The notes under the pieces: model-generated
What the model was told of the DNA's origin: nothing
Seen by the model: the letters and a program-made list of their open reading frames with translations, nothing else
Database searches by the model: none
Position numbers and translations under genes: made by a program
Part shown: piece by piece, positions 44,528 to 53,740 of the stretch
How the letters are laid out: each line of letters begins with the position of its first letter
How positions within the stretch are numbered: position 1 is the first letter of the stretch
From: Paracidovorax konjaci
GTDB taxonomy: Bacteria; Pseudomonadota; Gammaproteobacteria; Burkholderiales; Burkholderiaceae_C
DNA: 64,000 nucleotides
Direction of reading: 5' to 3'
NCBI RefSeq assembly: GCF_900112675.1
Contig: NZ_FOMQ01000002.1
Location: forward strand, 62,001 to 126,000

Positions 44528-45760
44528 ATGAATCAATCCGCTGTTACAACATTCCCGATCACCGATGGTGTAGGACAGGCGCTGGAGGTTTCGTTGCGCG
44601 GGGCTGACGAACTGCTGCCCCGGGAGGAGTGGACGAAGAAGCTGGCGAAGGCCGAGGCCACGGGGGTTCCGCTGCGCATCAAGCTGGGGCTCGACCCGAC
44701 CGCGCCGGACATCCACATCGGCCACACGGTGGTGCTCAACAAGATGCGGCAGCTCCAGGATCTGGGGCACCAGGTGATCTTTCTCATCGGAGACTTCACC
44801 ACGCTCATCGGCGATCCGTCAGGGCGCAATTCCACCCGTCCGCCGCTCACCCCCGAGCAGATCAAGGCCAACGCCGAAACCTATTACCGCCAGGCCAGCA
44901 TGGTGCTGGACCCCGCGAAGACCGAGATCCGCTACAACAGCGAATGGAGCGAGCCGCTCGGTGCGGCCGGCATGATCCAGCTCGCGGCCAAGTACACCGT
45001 GGCGCGCATGATGGAGCGCGACGATTTCCACAAGCGGTTCACGGGCGGGCAGTCGATCAGCCTGCACGAATTCCTCTACCCGCTCCTGCAGGGGTACGAC
45101 TCGGTCGCGCTCAAGAGCGACCTGGAACTCGGCGGCACCGACCAGAAATTCAATCTGCTGATGGGGCGCCACCTGCAGCAGGAATACGGACAGGAGCCGC
45201 AGTGCATCCTGACCATGCCGCTGCTCGTGGGCCTGGACGGCGTGGACAAGATGTCCAAGTCGAAGGGCAACTACATCGGCATCACCGAAGACGCCAATAC
45301 GATGTTCGCCAAGGTGCTGTCGATCTCCGACACGCTGATGTGGGATTGGTACACGCTGCTGTCCTTCAAGTCGCTGGCCGAGATTGCCGCGCTCCGGAAG
45401 GAAGTCGAGGGCGGACGCAATCCCAAGGATGCGAAGGTGATGCTCGCGAAGGAAATCACCACCCGGTTCCACAGCGCCGCGGCGGCGGAGGCGGCCGAGG
45501 CCGACTTCGTGAACCGCAGCAAGGGCGGTGTGCCGGACGAGATTCCCGAGGTCGCGCTGCAGGGTGCTCCCCTGGGAATCGGTGCGCTGCTGAAGCAGGC
45601 CAACCTCGCACCGTCCACGAGCGAGGCGAACCGCCTCATCGATGGCGGCGGTGTGCGGGTGGACGGCAGCGTGGTGAGCGACCGGGGGCTCAAGCTGGAA
45701 GCCGGCACCTACGTGGTCCAGGTCGGCAGGCGCAAGTTCGCCCGCGTGGCTTTGGGCTGA
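44528..45760 (+). CDS. tyrS: Tyrosyl-tRNA synthetase
   Basis: A 410-residue class I synthetase. HIGH is at residues 63-66 (DIHIGHT) and KMSKS at 241-245 ([13 protein letters not shown]). The C-terminal S4-like tRNA-binding domain ends with [17 protein letters not shown]. The KMSKSKGN form and length match the TyrS type found in betaproteobacteria (TyrZ-like). The frame is open upstream (GTG 44477), but ATG 44528 is preferred. It is divergent from the M23 peptidase. Confidence 0.97.
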   Translation: MNQSAVTTFPITDGVGQALEVSLRGADELLPREEWTKKLAKAEATGVPLRIKLGLDPTAPDIHIGHTVVLNKMRQLQDLGHQVIFLIGDFTTLIGDPSGRNSTRPPLTPEQIKANAETYYRQASMVLDPAKTEIRYNSEWSEPLGAAGMIQLAAKYTVARMMERDDFHKRFTGGQSISLHEFLYPLLQGYDSVALKSDLELGGTDQKFNLLMGRHLQQEYGQEPQCILTMPLLVGLDGVDKMSKSKGNYIGITEDANTMFAKVLSISDTLMWDWYTLLSFKSLAEIAALRKEVEGGRNPKDAKVMLAKEITTRFHSAAAAEAAEADFVNRSKGGVPDEIPEVALQGAPLGIGALLKQANLAPSTSEANRLIDGGGVRVDGSVVSDRGLKLEAGTYVVQVGRRKFARVALG

Positions 45761-45821
45761 ACGGCTTGCGGCGGCGGGGCGCCCCGTCGCCTCACCGCTC
45801 GGGCGAGGCGCTGCCCGGCAT

Positions 45822-46814
45822 TCAATCGAGGTTGTCGTTCAGGTCGGGATCGGGCACTTCGCCCACGGCTTCGCGCGTGAGTTGCGCTTCCTGCAGCAGC
45901 CAGGCGCAGAACGCCTTGATTTCCGGACGCTGACCGCTGCGCGGCCCCACCAGCAACCAGTACACCAGTGGCGAATCGAGCCGGTAGCCGGGCAGGACCT
46001 CGACGAGGTCGCCCGAGGCGAGGCTGTCCGCGATGAGCGGCATGCGCGCCAGTGCCAGCCCCTGGCCCGTCAGGGCGGCCTGCACGATCTGGTGGGCGTA
46101 ATTGAAGTACAGCCAGCGCTTGGGCTGCAGCTTGGACTGGCCGTTCTGCTCGAACCAGCGGCGCCACGTCAGCCATTCGAGGTGCATGGTGCGGTGCGCG
46201 TCGCCCGCCTCGATGAGCGTGAACTGCGCCACATCGGCAGGGTTGCGGATCGGCGGCCCGCTCTTGATGAGCCAGGGGCTCGCGACCACGGCAAGCTGCT
46301 CGCCGTAGAGGCGCTGCGCTCCCTGCACGTGCGCGCCCGGCGCAGCGTAGCGCAGCGCGAGATCGACATCGGCCGTTTCGAGGTCCACGGGGGCGTCGGT
46401 GGCGTCGATGCGGATGTCGATGTCGGGATTGTCCCTTTGGAACGCCTCCATGCGCGGAATGAGCCACATGGATGCGAAGCTCGCCCAGGTGGTGATCGCC
46501 ACGCTCTTGCGCCCCGCCGTCTGCCGCACGAGCCGCACGGAGGCATCGAGCCGTTCCACGGCGGGCGCCACGGCGCGATGCAGTTGCGCCCCCGCTCCCG
46601 TGAGTTCCACCGCCCGCGTGTGCCGCAGGAACAGCGGCACGCCGACCTCGTCTTCGAGGGCCTGGATCTGCCGGCTCACGGCCGACTGCGTCAGTGCCAG
46701 TTCCTCGGCAGCCGCCCGGAAGTTGAGGTGGCGGGCCACGGCCAGGAACGCGCGCCAATGTCCGACCGCAACGGGCCGGGTTCGCAGATGGGTGACGGGG
46801 GCGGGGAGGTTCAT
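45822..46814 (-). CDS. LysR-family regulator, GcvA-like
   Basis: A 330-residue LysR regulator. The helix-turn-helix is in GHWRAFLAVARHLNFRAAAEELALTQSAVSRQIQALEDEVG, read here as scaffold plus TQSAVSRQIQ recognition helix. The effector domain runs from about 95 on (VAITTWASFASMWLIPRMEAF), close to the GcvA/AmpR group. ATG 46859 is an alternative that adds 15 residues. It is divergent from two DUF2917 genes and convergent with tyrS, so control of the DUF2917 pair is the simplest guess. Confidence 0.88.
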   Translation of the reverse strand: MNLPAPVTHLRTRPVAVGHWRAFLAVARHLNFRAAAEELALTQSAVSRQIQALEDEVGVPLFLRHTRAVELTGAGAQLHRAVAPAVERLDASVRLVRQTAGRKSVAITTWASFASMWLIPRMEAFQRDNPDIDIRIDATDAPVDLETADVDLALRYAAPGAHVQGAQRLYGEQLAVVASPWLIKSGPPIRNPADVAQFTLIEAGDAHRTMHLEWLTWRRWFEQNGQSKLQPKRWLYFNYAHQIVQAALTGQGLALARMPLIADSLASGDLVEVLPGYRLDSPLVYWLLVGPRSGQRPEIKAFCAWLLQEAQLTREAVGEVPDPDLNDNLD

Positions 46815-46951
46815 GGCGTCGGATTGCGCGAGCGCAAGGCATTCATGAGGAGGCTGCATGAAATTATGGCGACCTTTTCATTGGACCGCACCTGTCGGTA
46901 GAGCAGAAACTCTTTTTCCATCAACGGTTTGGATTGGAAAGGGGGCTGGCT

Positions 46952-47476
46952 GTGCAGGATTGCAACGTTCCGGATTCGCAACAATGTCAACAGGTCGCGG
47001 CGCCGTATCCGGCGGGCAGTTGGCGGCTGGTGCGCGGTCATGCGGTCAGCCTGCAGCCCTGCCGTGCAGGGTGGCTGGCCGTGGCGCAGGGAAGCGTGTG
47101 GCTCACCGTGTCGGGGCCCGGCACGGTGGCGGAAGACCGTGTCCTGCTGGCGGGGCACGGCTGCCGGCTGCTGCCGGGGCAGCATGCAGTGGTGGAACCT
47201 TGGGCGCCGGGTGGCGAAAGGGGAGACGCTGCTTTCCGCTGGTCCGAGCAGCCTGTCGCCTCTGCGCGGCGCCGGCGGGCGTGGGCCGGCAGGGTGCAGC
47301 CCGCCGGCCAAGCCTTCGCCACGGCCTTCCACGAAACCCTGCGGTCCCACGCAGCGATGGCCCGGGCCATGGTGGGCCTGGGGCAGGCACTGGTGTCCTG
47401 GCTGGCCTCGCGAGCAGCCGTGGAGGTCGCCGGGTGCGCGGCCACCGGCCCGTGCGATGGCCGGCGCGGCCATTGA
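46952..47476 (+). CDS. DUF2917 protein, long form
   Basis: A 174-residue protein with a DUF2917 cupin-like domain (about 22-95): SWRLVRGHAVSLQPCRAGWLAVAQGSVWLTVSGPGTVAEDRVLLAGHGCRLLPGQHAVVEPW. The second half is Arg/Ala-rich with a hydrophobic helix MVGLGQALVSWLASRAAV. No annotated function exists for the family. The start is GTG at 46952, with AGGGGG at 46940-46945; a TTG at 46934 is also in frame. A second, shorter paralog follows. Confidence 0.68.
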   Translation: MQDCNVPDSQQCQQVAAPYPAGSWRLVRGHAVSLQPCRAGWLAVAQGSVWLTVSGPGTVAEDRVLLAGHGCRLLPGQHAVVEPWAPGGERGDAAFRWSEQPVASARRRRAWAGRVQPAGQAFATAFHETLRSHAAMARAMVGLGQALVSWLASRAAVEVAGCAATGPCDGRRGH

Positions 47477-47614
47477 TGCGTCTTCCGCATTGAAAGGCCG
47501 AGGTTTGCGCATTGATGCGATCGGCGCATGGATGTGCAAATCGCAATTCATTGGACGAGGGTCCTGCTTCAGAGGAAAAATAACGCCATATTTAGGGTTT
47601 ACCAGGAGCATCAC

Positions 47615-47986
47615 ATGGCTGCATCACATGTTCTGAATTTTCAACAATCTTCTGTCCGCGATCGCTCTTCGGGCAAGGATGTCTTCCAACTCGACGCCGG
47701 CAAGGCCCACAGCCTGCGCCCGCGTGTGCCCATGGCCCTGCGCATTGCCTCGGGCCATGCCTGGGTGACCTTGCAGGGCGGCTCCAAGGATGTCTGCGCG
47801 CCTGTTGCGGGCGATGTCTTCCTGCATGCCGGCCAGAGCCTCTGGGTGGCTGCCGGCCAGCACGCGGTGATCGAATCGCTGGGCCGCGATGCGGTGCAGT
47901 ACCGGTTCAGTGCGTCGCGTGCCGTGAAGGACGACACCGTGGCGCACGGCACCGTCTCGGCTCAGGGCGCTGCCTGCTGCGCCTGA
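47615..47986 (+). CDS. DUF2917 protein, short form
   Basis: A 123-residue protein with the same domain as its neighbour: HSLRPRVPMALRIASGHAWVTL, then GDVFLHAGQSLWVAAGQHAVIESLG. AGGAG at 47603-47607 sets the ATG at 47615 (the frame is open upstream). The two copies are clearly paralogous but diverged, and both are preceded by the decamer TTCATTGGAC at similar distances (47547-47556 here). Function unknown; a regulated stress or metabolite-binding cupin is a guess. Confidence 0.7.
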   Translation: MAASHVLNFQQSSVRDRSSGKDVFQLDAGKAHSLRPRVPMALRIASGHAWVTLQGGSKDVCAPVAGDVFLHAGQSLWVAAGQHAVIESLGRDAVQYRFSASRAVKDDTVAHGTVSAQGAACCA

Positions 47987-48044
47987 GGCCCCGGGCCTCG
48001 CGCGGGCTGCGGCCCGGTTGTCGTTCGATGGTGTGCGCATGAAA

Positions 48045-48080
48045 AAAAGCCGTGGGTGCCTCCCAGCACCCACGGCTTTT
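48045..48080. terminator. Bidirectional terminator between the DUF2917 and BLUF genes
   Basis: A perfect 15-bp stem (AAAAGCCGTGGGTGC with GCACCCACGGCTTTT) around a six-base loop, A-rich on the left and T-rich on the right. It serves the convergent genes on both sides. Confidence 0.9.
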
Positions 48081-48124
48081 CCACGTCTGCGCGCTCCGTT
48101 CCAGCGCTGCGGCTCCAGCTACCG

Positions 48125-48538
48125 CTAAAGCTCGAGGTCGATGGCGAGGGCTTCGAACGCCGCCATGGCGGTGGACCCTTGCATCGATTCCATGCGGGAG
48201 AGTGCGTCCTCGTCTTCCAGGGTGCTGAAGGCGAGGCTGAAACGCTGGAACCGGCGCTGTGCGAGCGGCCCCTGGTGCAGCACTTCCATGTCGGTGTGGC
48301 GCACGTCGCCGCGGATGCGTTCCAGCAACGTGGTCAGGGGTTCGCGGGGACCCTCTAGCTGCTGGCAGAAGCGTTGCCCGTCGAAGACCAGCAGTCCGGT
48401 GATGCGTTGGCGGGTGTTGGAGAGCCGGGCATGCGCGGCGATGGTGGCGACGACGCCCAGGGGCTGCCCGGGAGCCAGGGTGCTGACGTAGAGCACCTCG
48501 TGGAGGGGCGACGCCAGCGGAAGATGAGAAAGGGTCAT
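48125..48538 (-). CDS. BLUF-domain blue-light photoreceptor, stand-alone
   Basis: A 137-residue BLUF protein, which senses blue light by FAD. Y17, N41 and Q59 stand at the same spacings as Y21, N45 and Q63 of AppA (24 and 42 residues on), so the flavin switch is intact: LYVSTL, SNTRQRITGLL, FCQQLEG. The residue 83 after the tyrosine, tryptophan in AppA (W104), is F100 here, and M106 is L102. The C-terminal helix is short and has no output domain, so it must act through a partner. It is divergent from the Crp/Fnr gene over 135 bases. Confidence 0.9.
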   Translation of the reverse strand: MTLSHLPLASPLHEVLYVSTLAPGQPLGVVATIAAHARLSNTRQRITGLLVFDGQRFCQQLEGPREPLTTLLERIRGDVRHTDMEVLHQGPLAQRRFQRFSLAFSTLEDEDALSRMESMQGSTAMAAFEALAIDLEL

Positions 48539-48673
48539 GAACCGCCCACTCTAGGGCTGGCCCTGTTGCATCGCAATGTCAAAAGACATAGCGCGACCCT
48601 GCAGCCAGTGCCTAGAATCGCCGCCGCGTTATCGACTGCCCACTACTATTATTTCTATCATTCCGCAGGCCTC

Positions 48674-49447
48674 ATGAGTACCGATGTCGTCGTCCCCCAA
48701 TGGCCTTCCCCGGAGATTCCGCGCCACTGCAGCAGTTGCCGTCTGCGCCGGGGCACGCAGGCGTTCACTGCCGTCACGGCCGAGGAGTTGGCCTTCATCG
48801 AATCCTGCCGCAGCGGCACCGAGATGGTCGCGGCGGGCGGGGCACTGATCCGGGAGCGCCAGCCGGGCGGCAGGCTCTACACGCTCTACAGCGGCTGGGC
48901 CTTCCGCTACAAGACCCTGTCGGACGGGCGCCGGCAGATCCTGAACTTCCTCCTGCCCGGGGACCTGGTGGGCCTGCAGCAGGAGTTTTCCGACACGGCC
49001 CTGCACGGCGTCGAAGCGGTGACCGACAGCACGTTCTGTGCTTTCGATACCGACAGCCTCTGGCCCCTGTTCCGGGAGCATGCGCGGCTGGCGTACGGCA
49101 TCACCTGGCTCGCGGCACGCGGCGAGGGAATGGTGGACGACAACCTGCTCACCGCCGGCCGGCGCACGGCGATCGAGCGCGTGGCGGTGCTGCTGGTGCA
49201 CCTGCACCGCCGCATGGACCGGCTCGGGCTGGCGCGGGAGGGCTCGGTGGAGTTCCCCATCAACCAGCAGCACATCGCCGACGCGCTGGGACTGTCGCTG
49301 GTGCACACGAACAAGACGCTGCGGCGCCTGGCGGACATGGGACTGCACGAGATCTCGGGCGGGCGGCTGCGGCTGGTCAATCCCCGGGCCCTGGCGCGCA
49401 TCGCGGAGTACTACGACAACATTCCCCGGCCCGTCCCGCTGCTGTGA
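48674..49447 (+). CDS. Crp/Fnr-family transcriptional regulator
   Basis: A 257-residue regulator. The N-terminal HCSSCRLRRG places C19 and C22 like part of an FNR cluster, but only two cysteines are close together, so oxygen sensing by 4Fe-4S is not certain. The cNMP-like barrel covers about 45-150 (GGRLYTLYSGWAFRYKTLSDGRRQILNFLLPGDLVGLQ), and the helix-turn-helix is INQQHIADALGLSLVHTNKTLRRL. The frame is open upstream; the ATG at 48674 gives a full-length protein. It is divergent from the BLUF gene, and copy C of the repeat is behind it. Confidence 0.88.
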   Translation: MSTDVVVPQWPSPEIPRHCSSCRLRRGTQAFTAVTAEELAFIESCRSGTEMVAAGGALIRERQPGGRLYTLYSGWAFRYKTLSDGRRQILNFLLPGDLVGLQQEFSDTALHGVEAVTDSTFCAFDTDSLWPLFREHARLAYGITWLAARGEGMVDDNLLTAGRRTAIERVAVLLVHLHRRMDRLGLAREGSVEFPINQQHIADALGLSLVHTNKTLRRLADMGLHEISGGRLRLVNPRALARIAEYYDNIPRPVPLL

Positions 49448-49467
49448 GGGAGTTTGGGGTGTTTCAG

Positions 49468-49518
49468 GCCCCATGCCGCCGGATCCATTCAATAGTTTGC
49501 TATTGTTTTTGTAGCAAA
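49468..49518 (-). repeat. Interspersed palindromic element, copy C
   Basis: Read on the minus strand: TTTGCTACAAAAACAATAGC, then AAACTATTGAATGGATCCGG and CGGCATGGGGC. Palindrome arms are TTTGCTA and TAGCAAA. It is the same element as copies A and B, in the opposite orientation, 20 bases after the Crp/Fnr stop and 115 before glmU. The tail core AATGGATCCGGCGGCATG agrees exactly with copy B. Confidence 0.8.
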
Positions 49519-49632
49519 TGGATGGGCTTGCCCGCGGTGCGGCGGGAGGGCGCCGGCGGCGGATAATCGGCCTCTCCCGCAGGACGGCCGGGTCTTGCGC
49601 ATCCTTTCCCGTCACCCACCCCTTCGATTCTC

Positions 49633-51063
49633 ATGACAGCACTGGACATCATCATCATGGCCGCGGGCAAAGGCACGCGCATGAAAAGCCGCATCCCGAA
49701 AGTCCTACAGCGCCTGGCGGGAAGACCGCTGCTGGGCCACGTGCTCGGGCAGGCCCGCAGCCTGCAGGCGCGCCGCGCGGTGGTCGTGACGGGCCATGGC
49801 GCCGCCGAGGTGGAGGCCGCCATCGCCGGGGCGGCCGCAGGGCTGGACGTGCAGTGCGTGCGGCAGGAACCGCAGCTGGGCACGGGCCATGCGGTGCAGC
49901 AGGCCGTGCCGGCCCTGGCGGGCGATGGCACGGTGGTGGTGCTGTCGGGCGACGTGCCGCTCACGCGCCCTGAAACCCTGCAGGCCCTGGTGGCTGCCGG
50001 CGCAGGCGAGCGCCTGGCGCTGCTCACCGTGACGCTGCCGGACCCGGCCGGCTACGGCCGCATCGTGCGCGATGCCCACGGCGCGGTGCGAGGCATCGTG
50101 GAGCACAAGGACGCGAGCGACGCGCAGCGCGCGATCGACGAGGTCTACAGCGGCATCATGGCCGTGCCCGCCCGGCTGCTGGCGGGCTGGCTCGCTCGGC
50201 TGACGAACGACAACGCGCAGGGCGAGTACTACCTGACCGACATCGTCGCCATGGCCGTGGCCGACGGCGTGCCCGTGGTGGCGCACCGCATCGCCGACGC
50301 GCTGCAGGTGGCCGGCGTGAACAGCCCGCTGCAGCTCGCCGAGCTGGAGCGGGCCCACCAACTGGCGCAGGCCCGCGCGCTCATGGAGCAGGGTGTGCGC
50401 CTGGCCGATCCCGCGCGGTTCGACCTGCGCGACGACCCGCGCACGGGCGCGCGCGGCGAACTCGCGTGCGGCCAGGACGTGGACATCGACGTGAACTGCA
50501 TCTTCGCGGGCCGCGTGGAGCTGGGCGAGGGTGTGCGCATCGGCGCGCACTGCAGCATTGCCAACGCGCGCATCGCCGCAGGCGCCGTGATCCACCCCTA
50601 CACCCACATCGACGGCGAGCAGCCGGCCGGCGTGCAGGTGGGCGAGGGCGCTCTGGTCGGCCCGTTCGCCCGGCTGCGCCCGGATGCCCGGCTGGGCCGC
50701 GACGTGCACATCGGCAACTTCGTGGAAGTGAAGAACTCGCAGCTGGCCGATGGTGCCAAGGCCAACCACCTGGCCTACCTGGGCGATGCCACCGTGGGCG
50801 AGCGCGTGAACTACGGCGCCGGCAGCATCACCGCCAACTACGACGGCGCGAACAAGCACCGCACGGTGATCGAGGCCGATGCGCACATCGGCAGCAACTG
50901 CGTGCTGGTGGCGCCGGTGACCATCGGCGCGGGCAGCACCGTGGGCGGCGGCTCCACCATCACCAAGAACACGCCGCCCGGTGTGCTGAGCGTCTCGCGC
51001 GGGCGGCAGGTGAACATCGAGCACTGGAAGCGGCCCGCCAAGGGCGCCAAGCCCGCCAACTGA
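49633..51063 (+). CDS. glmU: Bifunctional UDP-GlcNAc pyrophosphorylase / glucosamine-1-phosphate acetyltransferase
   Basis: A 476-residue enzyme that acetylates GlcN-1-P and then couples it to UTP, giving UDP-GlcNAc for peptidoglycan and LPS. The N-terminal uridyltransferase has AAGKGTRM at about 10-17, QLGTGHA and SGDVPL. The C-terminal left-handed beta-helix starts near 250 and includes [29 protein letters not shown] and [16 protein letters not shown]. Length matches other GlmU. It is followed 17 bases later by the histidine kinase gene. Confidence 0.96.
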   Translation: MTALDIIIMAAGKGTRMKSRIPKVLQRLAGRPLLGHVLGQARSLQARRAVVVTGHGAAEVEAAIAGAAAGLDVQCVRQEPQLGTGHAVQQAVPALAGDGTVVVLSGDVPLTRPETLQALVAAGAGERLALLTVTLPDPAGYGRIVRDAHGAVRGIVEHKDASDAQRAIDEVYSGIMAVPARLLAGWLARLTNDNAQGEYYLTDIVAMAVADGVPVVAHRIADALQVAGVNSPLQLAELERAHQLAQARALMEQGVRLADPARFDLRDDPRTGARGELACGQDVDIDVNCIFAGRVELGEGVRIGAHCSIANARIAAGAVIHPYTHIDGEQPAGVQVGEGALVGPFARLRPDARLGRDVHIGNFVEVKNSQLADGAKANHLAYLGDATVGERVNYGAGSITANYDGANKHRTVIEADAHIGSNCVLVAPVTIGAGSTVGGGSTITKNTPPGVLSVSRGRQVNIEHWKRPAKGAKPAN

Positions 51064-51080
51064 CGCAGGAAGCGCACCCC

Positions 51081-51920
51081 ATGTCCACGGGCGACCCGGA
51101 TCCAGGCCTCGACGCCGCGCAGCTGCGCGCCGAACTGCAGGCCGTGCGGCAGGAGCAGGAAGCCTTCCTGCGTGCGGTGTCGCACGACCTGCGCGCGCCC
51201 CTGCGCCACATCCTGGCCTACGGCCGGCTGGTGCGTGAACTGGTGGCGGAGAGCAATGCCGATACCGAGGCGCTGGAGTTCCTGGACACCATGGCGCAGT
51301 CGGGGCAGCAACTGGGCGAAATGATCGACGGCCTCATCCTGCTGGGCCGCGCAGGGCTGGTGCCGCTGCAGGCGCAGCCGGTGCCGGTCGAGGCCGCGCT
51401 GCGGTCGGCCGCTGCCGCGGCGATGGCGGCGGCGTCGGCAGGCGGCGTGCCGGAGCAAGGGACCTTCGCATGGCCGTCCACCGTGCAGTGGCAATGGCCC
51501 GACGGGGAGAGCGAGGAAGGCGCGAAGGGCGCAGGAACGGCGCTCGCCGTGCAGGCCGATCCGGCGCTGCTGGGCGACGTGCTGCTGGCCGTGCTGGACA
51601 ACGCGCTCAAGTTCTCGCGCCCCGTGGCGCATCCGCGCATCGTGCTGGCGGCGCGGCCGTTGCCGGACGGGCAGGCGGAAATCCGCGTGCGCGACAACGG
51701 CGTCGGCTTTGCTCCGGCGCGGGCGGACCAACTCTTCGGGGTCTTCCAGCGCCTGCACCCCGTGAGCCAGTTCAAGGGCCTGGGCCTGGGCCTCGCGCGC
51801 GCGCGGCGCTACGTGGAGCGCATGGGCGGCCGGATCGGCATCGATGCCGTGCCCGCGCCGCCGGGCGGCTCCGCCGAGGGGCAGGGCTGCGAGGTGCGCA
51901 TCGTGCTGCCCAGTGCGTGA
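51081..51920 (+). CDS. Soluble sensor histidine kinase
   Basis: A 279-residue kinase without membrane segments. The phosphorylated histidine is H35 in RAVSHDLRAPLRHILAYG. The ATP-binding domain has the N box VLDNALKFS, the G1 box VRDNGVGFAP and the late GLGLGLARARRYVERMGGR. A poorly conserved insert with WPSTVQWQWPDGE lies between the H and N boxes. No sensor domain or response regulator is nearby, so the partner is unknown. It is probably read with glmU, 17 bases upstream, with the ATG at 51081. Confidence 0.85.
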   Translation: MSTGDPDPGLDAAQLRAELQAVRQEQEAFLRAVSHDLRAPLRHILAYGRLVRELVAESNADTEALEFLDTMAQSGQQLGEMIDGLILLGRAGLVPLQAQPVPVEAALRSAAAAAMAAASAGGVPEQGTFAWPSTVQWQWPDGESEEGAKGAGTALAVQADPALLGDVLLAVLDNALKFSRPVAHPRIVLAARPLPDGQAEIRVRDNGVGFAPARADQLFGVFQRLHPVSQFKGLGLGLARARRYVERMGGRIGIDAVPAPPGGSAEGQGCEVRIVLPSA

Positions 51921-51965
51921 GCAGGCAGCCGCCGCGCCGGGCTGCCCGGTACGGCGGCGCGCCGG

Positions 51966-52874
51966 TCACCCCTTGCGCCCGAGCATCACGATCGCGGCCA
52001 GCACCACGGCGCCGCCCAGCAACTGCAGGGGCTGCAGGGTCTGGTCCAGCACCCACCAGCCGAGCAGCAGCGTGGCGACGGGCTCGATGTTCATCACGGG
52101 CGCGTTGCGGGCCATGTCCAGCCGCGGCAGGCTCACGAACATCGCGGTGAAGGCCGTGCCGTAGAGCAACACCAGTGCCGCCAGGCCCCACCAGCCGGGG
52201 GCGGCCTCGGGCCACCGCATGCCGCCCGGCACGAGCCCGCTCGCGCCGGCCGCCACCATCAGCGCGAACACGGTGCCCACGGTCATCAGGCTGCGCCACA
52301 TGCCGGGCAGGGTTTTCAGCTTGTGGTCGGTGATCCACAGCGCCACGGCGAACACGCAGGCCGCCGTGAAGGCGAACCCGATGCCGGCCACCCAGGCATC
52401 GCTGCCGTCCTGGCCCAGTTGCGCGATGCGTCCCGGAACGTCCAGCGCCAGCAGCAGCCCGCCGAGTGCGACGGCCATCACCGCCGCCGCGCGGCGCGTG
52501 GGGCGAGGCCCGCCCAGCCCCCAGGTCAGCAGCGCGAGCAGCACCGGGCACACGTTCGACACCAGCAGTGCCAGTGCCACCGGAATGCGGGCCACGGCCG
52601 AGTAGAGGCACAGGCTCTGCGTGGCCACCAGCGCGCCCAGCAGCAGTTGCCAGCGCAGCATGCCGGGGGCCATCGCCAGCCGCGGGCGCTGCCACGCCAC
52701 CAGCGCGGCCAGCACCAGCGCGGTGGCGCCGCTGCGGCACAGCACCGCCAGCAGCAGGCCGGTGCCGTGGTCGAACGCCAGCCGCGCCGCGACGTGGTTG
52801 GCCGCGAACGTGCAGCTGATCAGGGCCAGCAGCCCGATGGCGAGGCGGCGTGGAAAGAGGGCGGGAAAGGACAT
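51966..52874 (-). CDS. EamA-family (DMT) transporter
   Basis: A 302-residue membrane protein with ten helices in two EamA repeats. The first begins [32 protein letters not shown]; the second has [28 protein letters not shown] with the family's EP-x3-LL motif. Members export amino acids or metabolites. The frame is open upstream; the ATG at 52874 gives the full repeat. It is followed upstream on the same strand by an Lrp gene, a common pair for amino-acid export under Lrp control. Confidence 0.85.
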   Translation of the reverse strand: MSFPALFPRRLAIGLLALISCTFAANHVAARLAFDHGTGLLLAVLCRSGATALVLAALVAWQRPRLAMAPGMLRWQLLLGALVATQSLCLYSAVARIPVALALLVSNVCPVLLALLTWGLGGPRPTRRAAAVMAVALGGLLLALDVPGRIAQLGQDGSDAWVAGIGFAFTAACVFAVALWITDHKLKTLPGMWRSLMTVGTVFALMVAAGASGLVPGGMRWPEAAPGWWGLAALVLLYGTAFTAMFVSLPRLDMARNAPVMNIEPVATLLLGWWVLDQTLQPLQLLGGAVVLAAIVMLGRKG

Positions 52875-53020
52875 GCTGCTGCTCCGGATGTCGAAAAACG
52901 GGAAGGCCCGGCCGTTGGCTGGCCCGGGGCCTTGCAGGGAAAAAGCGGGGGGCGGCGGGTGCGGCGCACGGCCGACCCGGCGCGGTGCGGTGCGGGGGTG
53001 GTGGGCCGCGTGCGGCCCGG

Positions 53021-53563
53021 TCAGCCAGGGCGCCGCGGCACGGCGGAGGGGACCGCCGCGGCCGGGGCCTGCTCGCCGGCCTTGCGGCAGGGCAGGCGGG
53101 GCTCGAACTTGCTGCGCTTGATGCTGAAGAACGCCTTCACGTTGCGCACATTGCTGTCGCTGGTGAAGAGCCGCTGCGCCAGGGCGAGGTAGCCCGGCAT
53201 GTCGGGCGCATGCACGATCAGGATGAAATCCGGGCCCGGCGACACGCGGTAGCACTGCTGCACCGCCGCCTCGTCGGCCACGCGCGCCTCGAACGCATCC
53301 ATCTGCGCGGCATCCTGCCGGTCCAGAGCCACTTCGACGATGGCCGTCAGGCCGTGCCCCAGGTGCCGCGCCAGCGCATCGGGCTGCACCAGGGCGATTT
53401 CACGCTCGATCAGGCCCGCATCGCGAAGCCGCTTGACGCGGCGCAGGCACGTGGGCGGCGATACGCGCACCAGCGCTGCGAGGGCCTGGTTGCTCAGCGT
53501 GGCATCGGTCTGCAGCGCTTCCAGCAACTGGAGGTCAGTGGTATCCAGGAAGGATTCTTCCAT
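53021..53563 (-). CDS. Lrp/AsnC-family transcriptional regulator
   Basis: A 180-residue regulator. The helix-turn-helix is [41 protein letters not shown], here read as an ASNQ-type start and [10 protein letters not shown] recognition helix. The RAM ligand domain spans about 70-150 ([10 protein letters not shown] to [13 protein letters not shown]). A short Pro/Ala-rich tail is unusual. It is divergent from glmS over 177 bases rich in A+T that hold palindromes, so it probably regulates itself and perhaps glmS or the EamA gene. Confidence 0.9.
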   Translation of the reverse strand: MEESFLDTTDLQLLEALQTDATLSNQALAALVRVSPPTCLRRVKRLRDAGLIEREIALVQPDALARHLGHGLTAIVEVALDRQDAAQMDAFEARVADEAAVQQCYRVSPGPDFILIVHAPDMPGYLALAQRLFTSDSNVRNVKAFFSIKRSKFEPRLPCRKAGEQAPAAAVPSAVPRRPG

Positions 53564-53740
53564 TTATGGAGATCTCGTGAACATCTATTTCATGGATTAT
53601 GGAGGGTGAAACCATATTTCTTCTGCAATCAAAAAATTGATGAGAAATTTCTCAGTGCCCTGCCTACCATCGCGGCTGTCTGGCAACGGCCGGGCATTTC
53701 TCTTCCCCCATCTACACCACTTCCAAAACAGGAGCAGGCC
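53564..53740. promoter_or_regulatory. AT-rich divergent control region of lrp and glmS
   Basis: This region is unusually A+T-rich for the window. It holds a 14-bp perfect palindrome TGAGAAATTTCTCA (53641-53654), an ATCAA-AAAA-TTGAT inverted repeat (53628-53641), and a TCCAT-TT-ATGGA repeat over the lrp start codon. These are plausible Lrp-type sites. The glmS ribosome binding site AGGAG is at 53730-53734. Confidence 0.5.

Noticed and set aside
53564-53740. A glmS ribozyme in the glmS leader
   Set aside because: The class is known from Gram-positive bacteria, and the leader shows no matching core; the A+T palindromes look like protein sites.
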